From assembly GCF_023229105.1 (NCBI RefSeq), contig NZ_JALNZY010000011.1, positions 1-42,226 of the forward strand: DNA of 42,226 bases, in the 5' to 3' direction. The notes under the pieces were generated by a model. The model was not told the origin of the DNA. It saw only the letters and a program-made list of their open reading frames with translations, and did not search any database. Positions 24,552 through 32,498 of the stretch are shown here, one piece after another. The position numbers and the translations under genes are program-made. This DNA is from Sulfurimonas sp. Lineage in GTDB: Bacteria; Campylobacterota; Campylobacteria; Campylobacterales; Sulfurimonadaceae. Numbering within the stretch: the first letter of the stretch is position 1; each line of letters starts with the position of its first letter.

Positions 24552-26045
24552 TTAAGCGCCCATAGGCGAAGCTGATTGTAGTTCGCCGGCTTCAACAGGG
24601 CGAGCAGACATAGTCTTATAAATGTTATATGCAAACATTAAGAAACCAACTAAATAGAGTAAACCGCCAACACCACGAATAGCATAGTAAGGGTGAAGAA
24701 CTGTTACAGTGTCGATGAAAGAGTAAGCTAAGTTACCAAACTCATCGTGAGCACGCCACATCATACCTTGCGTAATACCTGCAATCCACATAGAAGTGAA
24801 GTATAAAACAACTCCTAATGTTTGAATCCAGAACTGCGCAACCATAAGCGATTTAGAGTAAATTTCTCTTTTAAACACACGTGGAGCCATATGGTATAGA
24901 GCTGCCATAATCATAAAACCAACCCAGCCAAGAACGCCGTCATGTACGTGACCTATAATCCAGTCAGTAAAGTGGGCAATAGCATTAACAGATTTTATAG
25001 CTTGAATAGGACCCTCTAATGTTGAGAACATATAGAAAGTTGAAGCTAAAATCATAAACTTAATAAGTGGAGAAGCTGCAACTTGTTGCCACTCGCCCTT
25101 CATTGTAAGAAGCATATTAATCGCTGAACCCCAAGACGGAAGAATCAAGATTACCGAGAAAATTGAACCCATTGTCTGCATCCAATCAGGAACAGTTGAA
25201 TAAAGTAAATGGTGTCCGCCAGCCCATAAATAAACAAACATCAATCCCCAAAAAGAGAGCAAAGAGAGCTTATATGAGTAGATTGCTTGACCAGACTCTT
25301 TTGGTAAAAAGTAGTAAATCATAGCAACGATAGGAACCGTAAAACCAAATGCAACCGCATTATGCCCGTACCACCACTGAACTAACGCATCGTTTGTACC
25401 TGAATACATAGATACGGAGTGATACCATGCACCAATGCCGCTCTCACCAACATCAGATGTTGCAAGCATTGTAGGTATCTCCATGTTGTTAAAAAGATAA
25501 AGCATTGCTATACCTAAGAAAGTAGCTATATAGTACCATATAGATATATAGAGTGATTTTTCACGACGAATGCCAATTAGACCAAACATTCCAACACCCC
25601 ATATAACCCATACAAGAACAACACCAATATCGATTGGCCACTCAAATTCGGCATACTCTTTTGAGGTTGTTACCCCTGCAAAAAGTGAAACTACAACTGC
25701 TGCAACAACAGCTAAATAGAGCCAGAAATGTACTTTACCTAAAATCATCAACAGCTTTGATTCCGCCATAGATACTTTCAATACACGTTGACCAACATAA
25801 TACCAAGTAGCAAAAACACCGCTTAGCGTAAAACCAAATATTACTGCATCAGTATGCAGCGGACGAAGACGACTAAAGTTAGTGTACTCAGCCAAACCTT
25901 CTCCAAGAAATAGATTAATTCCTGGAAATGCAAGCTGAAACGCTAAAACTACACCAATGAGCATACCAACAATCCCTAGAACGATTGTTGTAAGCATGAA
26001 CATCTTTGCAATTGTATAGTCGTACTCTAATGGACGATTCTCCAT
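24552..26045 (-). CDS. ccoN: cbb3 oxidase catalytic subunit
   Basis: 497 residues, 12 or more TM helices. Metal-ligand His motifs are visible: RPLHTDAVIFGF (His64, low-spin heme), WWYGHNAVAFGFTVP and GGHHLLYS (CuB), and HFTDWIIGHVHDG (hemes). Together with CcoO and CcoP it forms the high-affinity cytochrome c oxidase used at low oxygen. First gene of a tightly spaced operon running to 18579. The 218-bp region upstream holds a -10 candidate and a CRP/FNR-spaced inverted repeat. Confidence 0.98.
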   Translation of the reverse strand: MENRPLEYDYTIAKMFMLTTIVLGIVGMLIGVVLAFQLAFPGINLFLGEGLAEYTNFSRLRPLHTDAVIFGFTLSGVFATWYYVGQRVLKVSMAESKLLMILGKVHFWLYLAVVAAVVVSLFAGVTTSKEYAEFEWPIDIGVVLVWVIWGVGMFGLIGIRREKSLYISIWYYIATFLGIAMLYLFNNMEIPTMLATSDVGESGIGAWYHSVSMYSGTNDALVQWWYGHNAVAFGFTVPIVAMIYYFLPKESGQAIYSYKLSLLSFWGLMFVYLWAGGHHLLYSTVPDWMQTMGSIFSVILILPSWGSAINMLLTMKGEWQQVAASPLIKFMILASTFYMFSTLEGPIQAIKSVNAIAHFTDWIIGHVHDGVLGWVGFMIMAALYHMAPRVFKREIYSKSLMVAQFWIQTLGVVLYFTSMWIAGITQGMMWRAHDEFGNLAYSFIDTVTVLHPYYAIRGVGGLLYLVGFLMFAYNIYKTMSARPVEAGELQSASPMGA

Positions 26046-26130
26046 ATATAGCCTCCTTAAAAATTCAAAGCAATTATGTCTAATTAAATTAAGCTAAATT
26101 TATTAAACTAATTAACATTAGCATGATAAC

Positions 26131-26136
26131 AGTATA
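26131..26136 (-). promoter_or_regulatory. Candidate -10 (TATACT) for ccoN
   Basis: TATACT on the minus strand, 85 bp before the ccoN ATG, in an AT-rich context. It is the best -10 in the gap and gives a leader of about 79 nt. Confidence 0.45.
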
Positions 26137-26159
26137 AATGTTTAAAAATTCTTAAATAA

Positions 26160-26175
26160 TGTCATTTTTTTGACA
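26160..26175. promoter_or_regulatory. CRP/FNR-type operator candidate TGTCA-N6-TGACA
   Basis: Perfect 5-bp inverted repeat with the 6-bp spacing used by CRP/FNR-family regulators. The centre lies near -43 from the start predicted by the -10 at 26131-26136, close to the class II activator position (-41.5). cbb3 operons are commonly under FNR-family control, so the placement makes sense. The half-site differs from classical FNR (TTGAT) and CRP (TGTGA). Confidence 0.45.
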
Positions 26176-26221
26176 AATTTTGTAAAGTTTATTTATTATT
26201 TGTTTACAATTAACACAAAAT

Positions 26222-26237
26222 TAACAATTTATTGTTA
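26222..26237. repeat. Inverted repeat TAACAAT-TT-ATTGTTA downstream of carA
   Basis: Perfect 7-bp arms with a 2-bp centre, 26 bp after the carA stop. The loop is too short for a good terminator and no T-run follows on the minus strand, so an operator or chance are both possible. Confidence 0.35.
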
Positions 26238-26263
26238 TTTAGGAGGAAAAGGAGGGGTAAGTT

Positions 26264-27403
26264 CTATCTTTTTATTAAAGATAAAAACTCACTGAAGATA
26301 TATCTGCTCTCTTTTGGACCGGGGCTTGCCTCGGGATGATGTTGCACTGAAAAGATAGGTGCATCTTTATATCTTAAGCCTTCTATTGTATTGTCAAAGA
26401 GGTTTATATGTGTGACGTTAGCAACTTCAACAATATTTTGAGGAACATTATAGTTATGGTTTTGAGCTGTAATCTCAACCAATCCAGTTTTTACATTTTC
26501 AACAGGCTGGTTTCCGCCATGGTGACCGAACTTCAGTTTATAAGTATCATATCCATGAGCTATTGAAAGAAGCTGATGCCCTAAACATATTCCAAACATC
26601 GGCACTTTTGCATCAATGAGTTGTTTTATCTGCTCCTGCTCTTGCTTAAGCACTATAGGATCACCTGGACCATTTGAGAGAAAAACACCGTCAATCTCTT
26701 TTTTGTTGTATCTTTCTATAAGATTTTTGGCACTAAAATTATTTGGAATTACCTCAACACCCATCTTTGCGCCTACAAGCTCGTTTAAGATATTTGTTTT
26801 TACGCCAAAATCTAAAACTACGATATTAGCCTCAGATGCAGGAGCTATGTCATACTCAAAAGCTCTGTCATTATAAACGGACTGCGTATGTTTGTATGAC
26901 GTTTTCGTACTTACCTGCTCTATATAGTTAATATCTTCTATTCTAGGGCTATTTTCTAAAATTTTTTTAAGCTCTTCTTTATCGCTGATTTTTGTAGATG
27001 CTATCATCATCATAGCGCCCTCGTGTCTTAGCATCTTTGTTATATATCTTGTGTCAATGTCGCAAATGCCCATAACATTTTGCTCTTTTAAAAAGTTTGC
27101 AAGGGAGTCCTCTGCTCTAAAATTAGAGTATCTCTCTTGGTACTTTCTAACTATCATCCCTTTTGCATGAGCAGCCCGGCTCTCCATGTCTTGAGCATTT
27201 ACCCCGACATTTCCGATTTCTGGCATTGTAAATGTCACAAACTGCCCTGCGTATGAAGGATCTGACATAATCTCTTGATATCCACTCATAGAGACATTAA
27301 AAACAATCTCTCCGACTACAGTATCCTCTGCCCCAAAACTTTTTGCTTCTAAAAAAGTTTCGTTTTCAAAATATATCCAAACTTTTTTTTTCAAATCACT
27401 CAT
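26264..27403 (-). CDS. carA: Carbamoyl phosphate synthase small (glutaminase) subunit
   Basis: 379 residues from the ATG at 27403; an in-frame GTG at 27409 overlaps the upstream stop, but the ATG is better placed behind GGAG (8 nt). N-terminal CPSase domain (VWIYFENETFLEAKSFG, EIVFNVSMSGYQEIMSDPSY) and C-terminal class I glutaminase with nucleophile in MFGICLGHQL and His/Glu in FSVQHHPEASPGP. It supplies ammonia to CarB for pyrimidine and arginine synthesis. Cotranscribed with the DUF507 gene upstream; carB is not in the window. Confidence 0.97.
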   Translation of the reverse strand: MSDLKKKVWIYFENETFLEAKSFGAEDTVVGEIVFNVSMSGYQEIMSDPSYAGQFVTFTMPEIGNVGVNAQDMESRAAHAKGMIVRKYQERYSNFRAEDSLANFLKEQNVMGICDIDTRYITKMLRHEGAMMMIASTKISDKEELKKILENSPRIEDINYIEQVSTKTSYKHTQSVYNDRAFEYDIAPASEANIVVLDFGVKTNILNELVGAKMGVEVIPNNFSAKNLIERYNKKEIDGVFLSNGPGDPIVLKQEQEQIKQLIDAKVPMFGICLGHQLLSIAHGYDTYKLKFGHHGGNQPVENVKTGLVEITAQNHNYNVPQNIVEVANVTHINLFDNTIEGLRYKDAPIFSVQHHPEASPGPKESRYIFSEFLSLIKR

Positions 27404-27408
27404 GCTCA

Positions 27409-27960
27409 CTACTCCATGCCTCTTTTTATAAGCTCTTCTTTATAGATTTTTTCATATAAAATATCAAACTCATCAGTTCCCGGGATATATCTTTTTTTGT
27501 ATGTTTTGATTTTATCCACTATAATAGTATCCAACTCAGAAGCTTCGGTAATAAAAGATGTAATTGCATTATAGATAATATTTTTGATACGATTTTCCGT
27601 TACATCAAAGTGAATCAAATCCTCCTCGTAAAGTTCGTCCAAAATTTTATGTGAGATATCAGAATATCTCTCTTCATAATTTAAAAAAATACCAAAATCA
27701 GGTGCTAATTTTTTCTTAATCATGAAAAAGAGCTGTCTTTCGTCAACAAGATTAAACTCTATTTCCTCTTCATTTTCTTCACATATCTCATGAGTCTTCT
27801 CTTCAAGCGCCATCTCTTGCTTAACGTCATGTAACAATATCTTCTCAGCCTCTTTTGCAACGCTCTCAAGACCTTTTGTCATCGTAACAACACCACTTTT
27901 ATTTAAATCAATTGCGATCTTATTTGCTATATGAGGTATAGTTTTAAGTGATATTTTCAT
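27409..27960 (-). CDS. DUF507 family protein
   Basis: 183 residues, soluble, highly charged. C-terminal half contains LIHFDVTENRIKNIIYNA and KRYIPGTDEFDILYEKIY, typical of DUF507. A similar segment (MKISLKTIPHIANKIAIDL) opens the protein. Function unknown; it is found beside carA in related genomes. Ends one base-codon before carA, so the two are probably translated together. Confidence 0.85.
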   Translation of the reverse strand: MKISLKTIPHIANKIAIDLNKSGVVTMTKGLESVAKEAEKILLHDVKQEMALEEKTHEICEENEEEIEFNLVDERQLFFMIKKKLAPDFGIFLNYEERYSDISHKILDELYEEDLIHFDVTENRIKNIIYNAITSFITEASELDTIIVDKIKTYKKRYIPGTDEFDILYEKIYKEELIKRGME

Positions 27961-27996
27961 CGATAAACCTTATCTGTATTAAAATTTAATTTTCGT

Positions 27997-28002
27997 ATTT
28001 TA
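27997..28002 (-). promoter_or_regulatory. Candidate -10 for DUF507-carA
   Basis: TAAAAT preceded by TG on the minus strand (GTGTAAAATACG), 37 bp before the DUF507 ATG, in the only gap upstream of this pair. Confidence 0.4.
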
Positions 28003-28064
28003 CACTAAGTAAGGTTAGTTTGCAATTAGAAAAAAGTAATTTTTATAAAAGTGCAAAGGAGAAC

Positions 28065-28577
28065 TTATTTTGCCAAGATTAACGTCAGGTCTGATGCTTT
28101 TTTTGCGTCCATTTTACTTAAAATTGTTCCAACTGTTTTTGGTTTTAGTGAAGATAGTATGGCTGCTGCCTCTTGTGGCTGCATCTCAGAGAGGACATTT
28201 GCGGCACTTGCGGCTTTCATTTTTGCAAAAGTTTCAGACATTTTGTCCATCTTGACATCTTTTATCTCTTTTAATATCCCCTCATTTTTCTGAAGCATCT
28301 TTTTTACAGACTTCTCTTTGGATGAAATTTCTGTCAATTTCTTCTCAACTTCCTCTTCATCTATTGAGACCTTTGCCTCTCTTTTTTTCAAAAGCTCTTC
28401 CGTTGCAGTCTTTAGAGCGCTAAGAGCCTGCTTTTGCTCATCTATTCTCTCTAGTTCTATAAGAAGTTCGCTCTTTCTTGCTTTAAATATTTCAGTACAC
28501 TCAAAGAGTTTATCGTTAGTCTCTAATGCGCCCAAGGATGTTAAAGTAAAAAAAATAACCGTCAGTAGTTTTATCAT
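28065..28577 (-). CDS. MotE-like flagellar motor chaperone (MgtE-N-like domain)
   Basis: 170 residues. A signal peptide (MIKLLTVIFFTLTSLGALE) precedes a long coiled coil (about 30-105) and a C-terminal MgtE-N-like helical repeat (SEMQPQEAAAILSSLKPKTV, LSKMDAKKASDL). This layout matches MotE/PDP proteins, periplasmic dimers that help MotB-type stators assemble in Campylobacterota motors. Start ATG overlaps the FliJ stop by 4 bp. Confidence 0.8.
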   Translation of the reverse strand: MIKLLTVIFFTLTSLGALETNDKLFECTEIFKARKSELLIELERIDEQKQALSALKTATEELLKKREAKVSIDEEEVEKKLTEISSKEKSVKKMLQKNEGILKEIKDVKMDKMSETFAKMKAASAANVLSEMQPQEAAAILSSLKPKTVGTILSKMDAKKASDLTLILAK

Positions 28578-28993
28578 CTTTTCTTCCCGTTGTAGCTTAT
28601 CAAAGCTATTTCATCTAGATTTTTTGCCTCTGCAATTTTAATCTTTTTTAGTTCTTGTTTAATCTCTTGAATCTCTAAATATTGAAATTTTTCATGTTCT
28701 ATCATATCAATTTTAAGTTGTTCTTTTGCTTGATTTACCTGTTTTGATGCAAACTCAACCCACTCTTTATTATGGTTTATCAACTCTCTTTGAGAGTCAA
28801 GCAGCATTCTTGAAGCTAGCATCTCGCTCATTTTACCGGTTTTTGGCGGCTGGACATCTTGCAAAGAGCTATATGAGAACTCTAACGCAACAGCAGCCCT
28901 GTTTAAGTTAGAGTTTGCTTTTTGTAAAGATTGCTCACTTTTTTGCATTGTATTTTTTTTAAATTTTACAAGCGGAGTAAAGCGACTCTTCAC
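28574..28993 (-). CDS. fliJ: FliJ-like flagellar export protein
   Basis: 139 residues, start GTG behind AAGGA. Begins MKSRFTPLVKFKK, the FliJ start pattern, and is almost all coiled coil (LQKANSNLNRAAVALEF, EQLKIDMIEHEKFQYLEIQ). FliJ links the ATPase FliI to FlhA in the flagellar export apparatus. Sequence identity in this family is low, so the call rests on length, coiled coil, start motif and the motE neighbour. Confidence 0.75.
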   Translation of the reverse strand: MKSRFTPLVKFKKNTMQKSEQSLQKANSNLNRAAVALEFSYSSLQDVQPPKTGKMSEMLASRMLLDSQRELINHNKEWVEFASKQVNQAKEQLKIDMIEHEKFQYLEIQEIKQELKKIKIAEAKNLDEIALISYNGKKR

Positions 28994-29042
28994 AATTTAA
29001 TCCTTAATTTTACTTCATAAAATGAAGGGAACCTTCTTTTGT

Positions 29043-29048
29043 ATTATA
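29043..29048 (-). promoter_or_regulatory. Promoter -10 (TATAAT) for fliJ-motE
   Basis: Consensus TATAAT on the minus strand, 49 bp before the fliJ GTG. The inverted repeat at 29054-29071 covers its spacer and -35. Confidence 0.55.
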
Positions 29049-29053
29049 ACGCA

Positions 29054-29071
29054 ATCGGAAGTAATTCCGAT
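29054..29071. promoter_or_regulatory. Inverted repeat ATCGGAA-N4-TTCCGAT over the fliJ promoter
   Basis: Perfect 7-bp arms with a 4-bp centre, directly upstream of TATAAT and spanning the spacer and -35. A repressor site is the simplest reading; it could also be an RNA hairpin in the purA 3' region. Confidence 0.45.
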
Positions 29072-29109
29072 AGCTACGCTAACGCTGTGTTTCCCTCGGC
29101 AGGAAGCCC

Positions 29110-29125
29110 ATTGCACTAGTGCAAT
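29110..29125 (-). repeat. 16-bp perfect palindrome after purA
   Basis: ATTGCACTAGTGCAAT, centred 20 bp after the purA stop. There is no T-run after it on the purA strand, so it is not a standard terminator. Could be a binding site. Confidence 0.45.
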
Positions 29126-29137
29126 TTTAGATTTTAT

Positions 29138-30388
29138 CTATAAGATTATTGTATCTTCTCTCTCTGGGGATGTTGATATTATACCTACTTTTGTTCTTGT
29201 AATCTCTTGGATTGCTCTAACATACTCTTGCGCCTCTTTTGGCAAATCTTCAAATCGTCTAGCTCCTACAGAGCCGCTCCATCCCTTGAATGATTTATAG
29301 ATAGGTTTTACCTCATCTAAGTTTTGAGGAAGGTAATCTATCTCTACACCATCTAACTCGTAAGCAACACAAATTTTTACTTCACTAAAACCATCAAGAA
29401 CATCAAGCTTCATAAGCGCTAACTCATCACAACCATTTAGGCGGCTTGCATATCTGCATGCAACAGCATCAAACCAGCCGCATCTTCTAGCACGTCCTGT
29501 TGTAGTTCCAAACTCATGCCCTTGCTTTCCAAGTCTTTTACCCTCTTCGCCCAAATCTTCACTAGGAAACGGTCCATTACCCACACGTGTGCAGTATGCT
29601 TTTACTATTCCGGTCACTTTGCCTATATCTTTGGCGTTTATCCCGAGTCCGGTACAAGCACCCGCGCTCACTGTTGAGCTTGAAGTAACATACGGATAAG
29701 TTCCATGGTCGATATCAAGCATTGTTCCCTGAGCACCCTCTAGCAGAACTCTTTTATTCTCTTCATCAAGAGCCTTCCAAAGCATCTGTGTCGTATCTGT
29801 AATAAATGGTGCAAGCTTTGCTTTATACCCCTCTAGTTCATTTAAAAGCTCAGTTTGGCTAGGTGTTTTTATCTCAAGGATGTCAAATATAGATCTATTT
29901 TGCTCAAAATAGGACATAATTGAACTGCAAAGTTTTGCAGGATTTAAAAGCTCCCCCACTCTAACGCCAATACGATTTATTTTATCTGAGTATGCAGGCC
30001 CTATGCCTTTTCCTGTAGTACCTATCGCCTTATCGCCTTTTAGTTTTTCATGAGCTTGATCAATTAAAGAGTGGTAAGGAAGATTCAAGTGAGCCTTATC
30101 GGAAATAAATAATCTTCCTAGCAAACCTTCAAACTGCTCCATCTCTTTAATAATAGACTCAGGGGAGAGAACAACCCCATTCCCCACGACATTGATAGCC
30201 TTTGGATTTAATACCCCAGAAGGAATAAGATGAAGTGCGTATTTAACGCCATCAACCCAGATTGTATGCCCTGCATTGTGTCCACCTTGGCTTCTACAAA
30301 CCATATCATACTCACATGCAAGTCTATCGACAATCTTCCCTTTTCCCTCATCGCCCCACTGGATGCCTACTATTAAATCTGCTTTCAT
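29138..30388 (-). CDS. purA: Adenylosuccinate synthetase
   Basis: 416 residues, normal length. GTP-binding start DLIVGIQWGDEGKGKIVDRL, then GGHNAGHTIWVDG, the GTGKGIGPAYSDK loop, LLEGAQGTMLDIDHGTYP and GTTTGRARRCGW, all hallmark segments. It makes adenylosuccinate from IMP, aspartate and GTP, the first step to AMP. Starts 10 bp after hisZ. Confidence 0.98.
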   Translation of the reverse strand: MKADLIVGIQWGDEGKGKIVDRLACEYDMVCRSQGGHNAGHTIWVDGVKYALHLIPSGVLNPKAINVVGNGVVLSPESIIKEMEQFEGLLGRLFISDKAHLNLPYHSLIDQAHEKLKGDKAIGTTGKGIGPAYSDKINRIGVRVGELLNPAKLCSSIMSYFEQNRSIFDILEIKTPSQTELLNELEGYKAKLAPFITDTTQMLWKALDEENKRVLLEGAQGTMLDIDHGTYPYVTSSSTVSAGACTGLGINAKDIGKVTGIVKAYCTRVGNGPFPSEDLGEEGKRLGKQGHEFGTTTGRARRCGWFDAVACRYASRLNGCDELALMKLDVLDGFSEVKICVAYELDGVEIDYLPQNLDEVKPIYKSFKGWSGSVGARRFEDLPKEAQEYVRAIQEITRTKVGIISTSPEREDTIIL

Positions 30389-30398
30389 TTTTCCTCTT

Positions 30399-31247
30399 TT
30401 ACTTCGCTTTTGTTTCTATTAATATATCTGTATAAATTGCAAAACCAACAGAGCTCAGCTCTGAATTTTTATATCTTCCGCCTCTGGCAAAGACCTCATT
30501 TTTATCTATGACTCTAAAAAATAGCTCATCATAGTAGAGCATTTTAGCATAGTACATCGGCGCTAAAACACTGTTTTGACAAGAGATAGCCGTACAAAGA
30601 TTTTTCATTTTTTGAAGCTCCGCTTTTATCTGAGAAGGGACAATCTCAAGCAGTCCATCTACCTGATGCTCATGTTGAAGATAGACGAGTTTATCAAGCC
30701 ACTCGACCTTTAGGCTTAAAAATTTCTCTATATTTACATGACGAAAATCTTCCAATGTTAGCTCCTCAAACATCTCAACCAAAAGCTTTGGTATCATCAT
30801 ATTTGAGATTTGGATAAGAGGTTTTACCTCTAATGCGTCAAAAATATCTATCGCAATATTTAAAACGCTAGAGAGTTTATTCTCCCCCATAAATTCTACG
30901 CCGATTTGGTACTGCTCCTCTGTGGGATAACGAAAAACGCTCTGAATATAGAACCACTTTTTTTGTTCAGTATTGCGTCCTAGCCTTTTTTCGATAATTC
31001 TCACAACGTCTATGGTCGAGTCTGCTCTAAGAGAGATGGAGTTGTTGTTCTCATCGTTTACTTTTATAAGCTCTCTCTCATCCGCAATGCTTTTATGCTG
31101 ATGGTAGGAAAATATCGGAGTAACTATCTCCTCAAAGCCCTTAGAATATAAAATATCGCTAGCAACTTTTTCTATCTCTCTTTTTATCTTAGCGCTGCTG
31201 CCAAAGTAGAGTTTTGAACCGCTAGGAATCTCATGTTCTAAAATCAT
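30399..31247 (-). CDS. hisZ: ATP phosphoribosyltransferase regulatory subunit (HisS-like, HisZ)
   Basis: 282 residues, class II synthetase-like fold without a tRNA-binding domain. It begins EHEIPSGSKLYFGSSAKIKREIE and has motif-2-like FYIQSVFRYP. Motif 3 is degenerate (RGGRYKNSELSSVGFAIYT), as in HisZ, so it is not a HisRS. HisZ pairs with short HisG for histidine synthesis. hisG is not adjacent. The stop lies 10 bp before purA; the start follows the aminotransferase stop directly. Confidence 0.85.
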   Translation of the reverse strand: MILEHEIPSGSKLYFGSSAKIKREIEKVASDILYSKGFEEIVTPIFSYHQHKSIADERELIKVNDENNNSISLRADSTIDVVRIIEKRLGRNTEQKKWFYIQSVFRYPTEEQYQIGVEFMGENKLSSVLNIAIDIFDALEVKPLIQISNMMIPKLLVEMFEELTLEDFRHVNIEKFLSLKVEWLDKLVYLQHEHQVDGLLEIVPSQIKAELQKMKNLCTAISCQNSVLAPMYYAKMLYYDELFFRVIDKNEVFARGGRYKNSELSSVGFAIYTDILIETKAK

Positions 31248-32360
31248 CTATACTCCGACTCTAAAATATTTTTCATTAAATACTCTGTTTGCCTCTCCAT
31301 TATACGCTCTGCGTCCTAGTTTTGCAAGAGAGAGTTCAATGGAGTTTACAACCCACGCAATCTCATAAGGAGGGATTAGTCCCATCTGGTTTATACGAAA
31401 AATCTTACCCTCCAAATGGTCTTGCCCACCGGCAACATTAACACCAAAATCATTTTTAAGCATTTTTCTTATCTGTGATGCATTTTCATCATCAATAGTT
31501 GTCATGGAGAGTGCCGGAGTTTTTGGATATATATGCAGACCTATAGCTTCCAACGAAGCCTTAACAGCATCAGCTCTGCTCTTAGTCTCCTCATAAAGTT
31601 TCTCTAATCCGCCGTTTTTCTCTATCGTCTCTAGTATCTCTAAAAGCCCGATAGTAAGGGTTGTTGCCGCCGTCCAAGCAGTGGTATTTTTTCGTTGAGA
31701 TTTTATCTCAGTCGCAAGGTTAAAGTAGTAACCTTTACCTTTACCTATCTTCTCTATTGCCGCACTGCTTAGTCCTAGAATAGCCAGTCCCGGAGGAAGC
31801 ATAAGCGCTTTTTGACTTCCAGCAATTAAGCAGTCAATGTTCGTTATATCAATCTTCTCGACACCGACAGCAGTAATACCATCAGCTATAATCATAATAT
31901 TTGGATTAATCTCTTTAACGGCTTTTGCTATTGCTTCAACAGGGTGACGAAGCCCGCCTGCGGACTCGCTTATCTGAACTGCAAGAGCATCAATCTCAGG
32001 ATTGTTTTTAATTGCTTCAACAACAGCTTCAACACTAACCGGGGTATCCCACTCATTTTTTATCTCTATATTGCCAAGTCCATGAGCCTCTGCAATTTTG
32101 CCGAATCTCTCGCCGAATTTTCCAGAGTTTACATTTAAAAGCGTCTTGTGACAAAGATTGACAACAGCAGCTTCCATAGCGCCTGTTCCACTTGAGGAGA
32201 GCATAATAACTTCATCGCTTTTAAAAAGCTCAAATAGATATTTTCTTGTTTTTTCGAAAATAGCTTCAAATTCAGGAGTACGATGGTGCATAGTCTCATC
32301 GCTCATGGCATTACGAACATTTTGAGGTACAGGGGTCGGTCCGGGAGTAAAAAGTAACAT
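31248..32360 (-). CDS. Class V aminotransferase (serine/alanine-glyoxylate type)
   Basis: 370 residues. The N-terminus LLFTPGPTPVPQNV and MHHRTPEF are typical of alanine-glyoxylate/serine-pyruvate aminotransferases. PLP region: SSSGTGAMEAA, ADGITAVGVEKI and GSQKALMLPPG, with the Schiff-base Lys in GSQKAL. The C-terminal domain has NVAGGQDHLEGKIFRINQMG. Substrate cannot be fixed from sequence; serine, aspartate or alanine are possible amino donors. First gene of the operon with hisZ and purA. Confidence 0.85.
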   Translation of the reverse strand: MLLFTPGPTPVPQNVRNAMSDETMHHRTPEFEAIFEKTRKYLFELFKSDEVIMLSSSGTGAMEAAVVNLCHKTLLNVNSGKFGERFGKIAEAHGLGNIEIKNEWDTPVSVEAVVEAIKNNPEIDALAVQISESAGGLRHPVEAIAKAVKEINPNIMIIADGITAVGVEKIDITNIDCLIAGSQKALMLPPGLAILGLSSAAIEKIGKGKGYYFNLATEIKSQRKNTTAWTAATTLTIGLLEILETIEKNGGLEKLYEETKSRADAVKASLEAIGLHIYPKTPALSMTTIDDENASQIRKMLKNDFGVNVAGGQDHLEGKIFRINQMGLIPPYEIAWVVNSIELSLAKLGRRAYNGEANRVFNEKYFRVGV

Positions 32361-32399
32361 TATGAAAGTTCCTAAATAGATTATGATTTTAAACCCCGC

Positions 32400-32405
32400 A
32401 TTATA
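32400..32405 (-). promoter_or_regulatory. Promoter -10 (TATAAT) for aminotransferase-hisZ-purA
   Basis: TATAAT on the minus strand, 40 bp before the ATG, followed by a GC-rich discriminator GCGGGG, a feature linked to stringent control in other bacteria. Confidence 0.5.
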
Positions 32406-32452
32406 TCCAAATAACTTAAATCGACTCTTTAGAAATGCACTTTATTTTATGC

Positions 32453-32483
32453 TAAAATTTCACTAAATTATCTAAGATATAAT
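32453..32483 (+). promoter_or_regulatory. Two -10 candidates for uppP
   Basis: TGC-TAAAAT (TAAAAT at 32453-32458) and TATAAT (32478-32483) lie before the uppP ATG at 32499. The second would leave a leader of only about 9 nt, so the first is favoured. Confidence 0.4.
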
Positions 32484-32498
32484 TATGCAAAGGCGCTC

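Noticed and set aside
30399..31247. hisS (histidyl-tRNA synthetase)
   Set aside because: Too short, no anticodon domain and degenerate catalytic motif; HisZ fits better.
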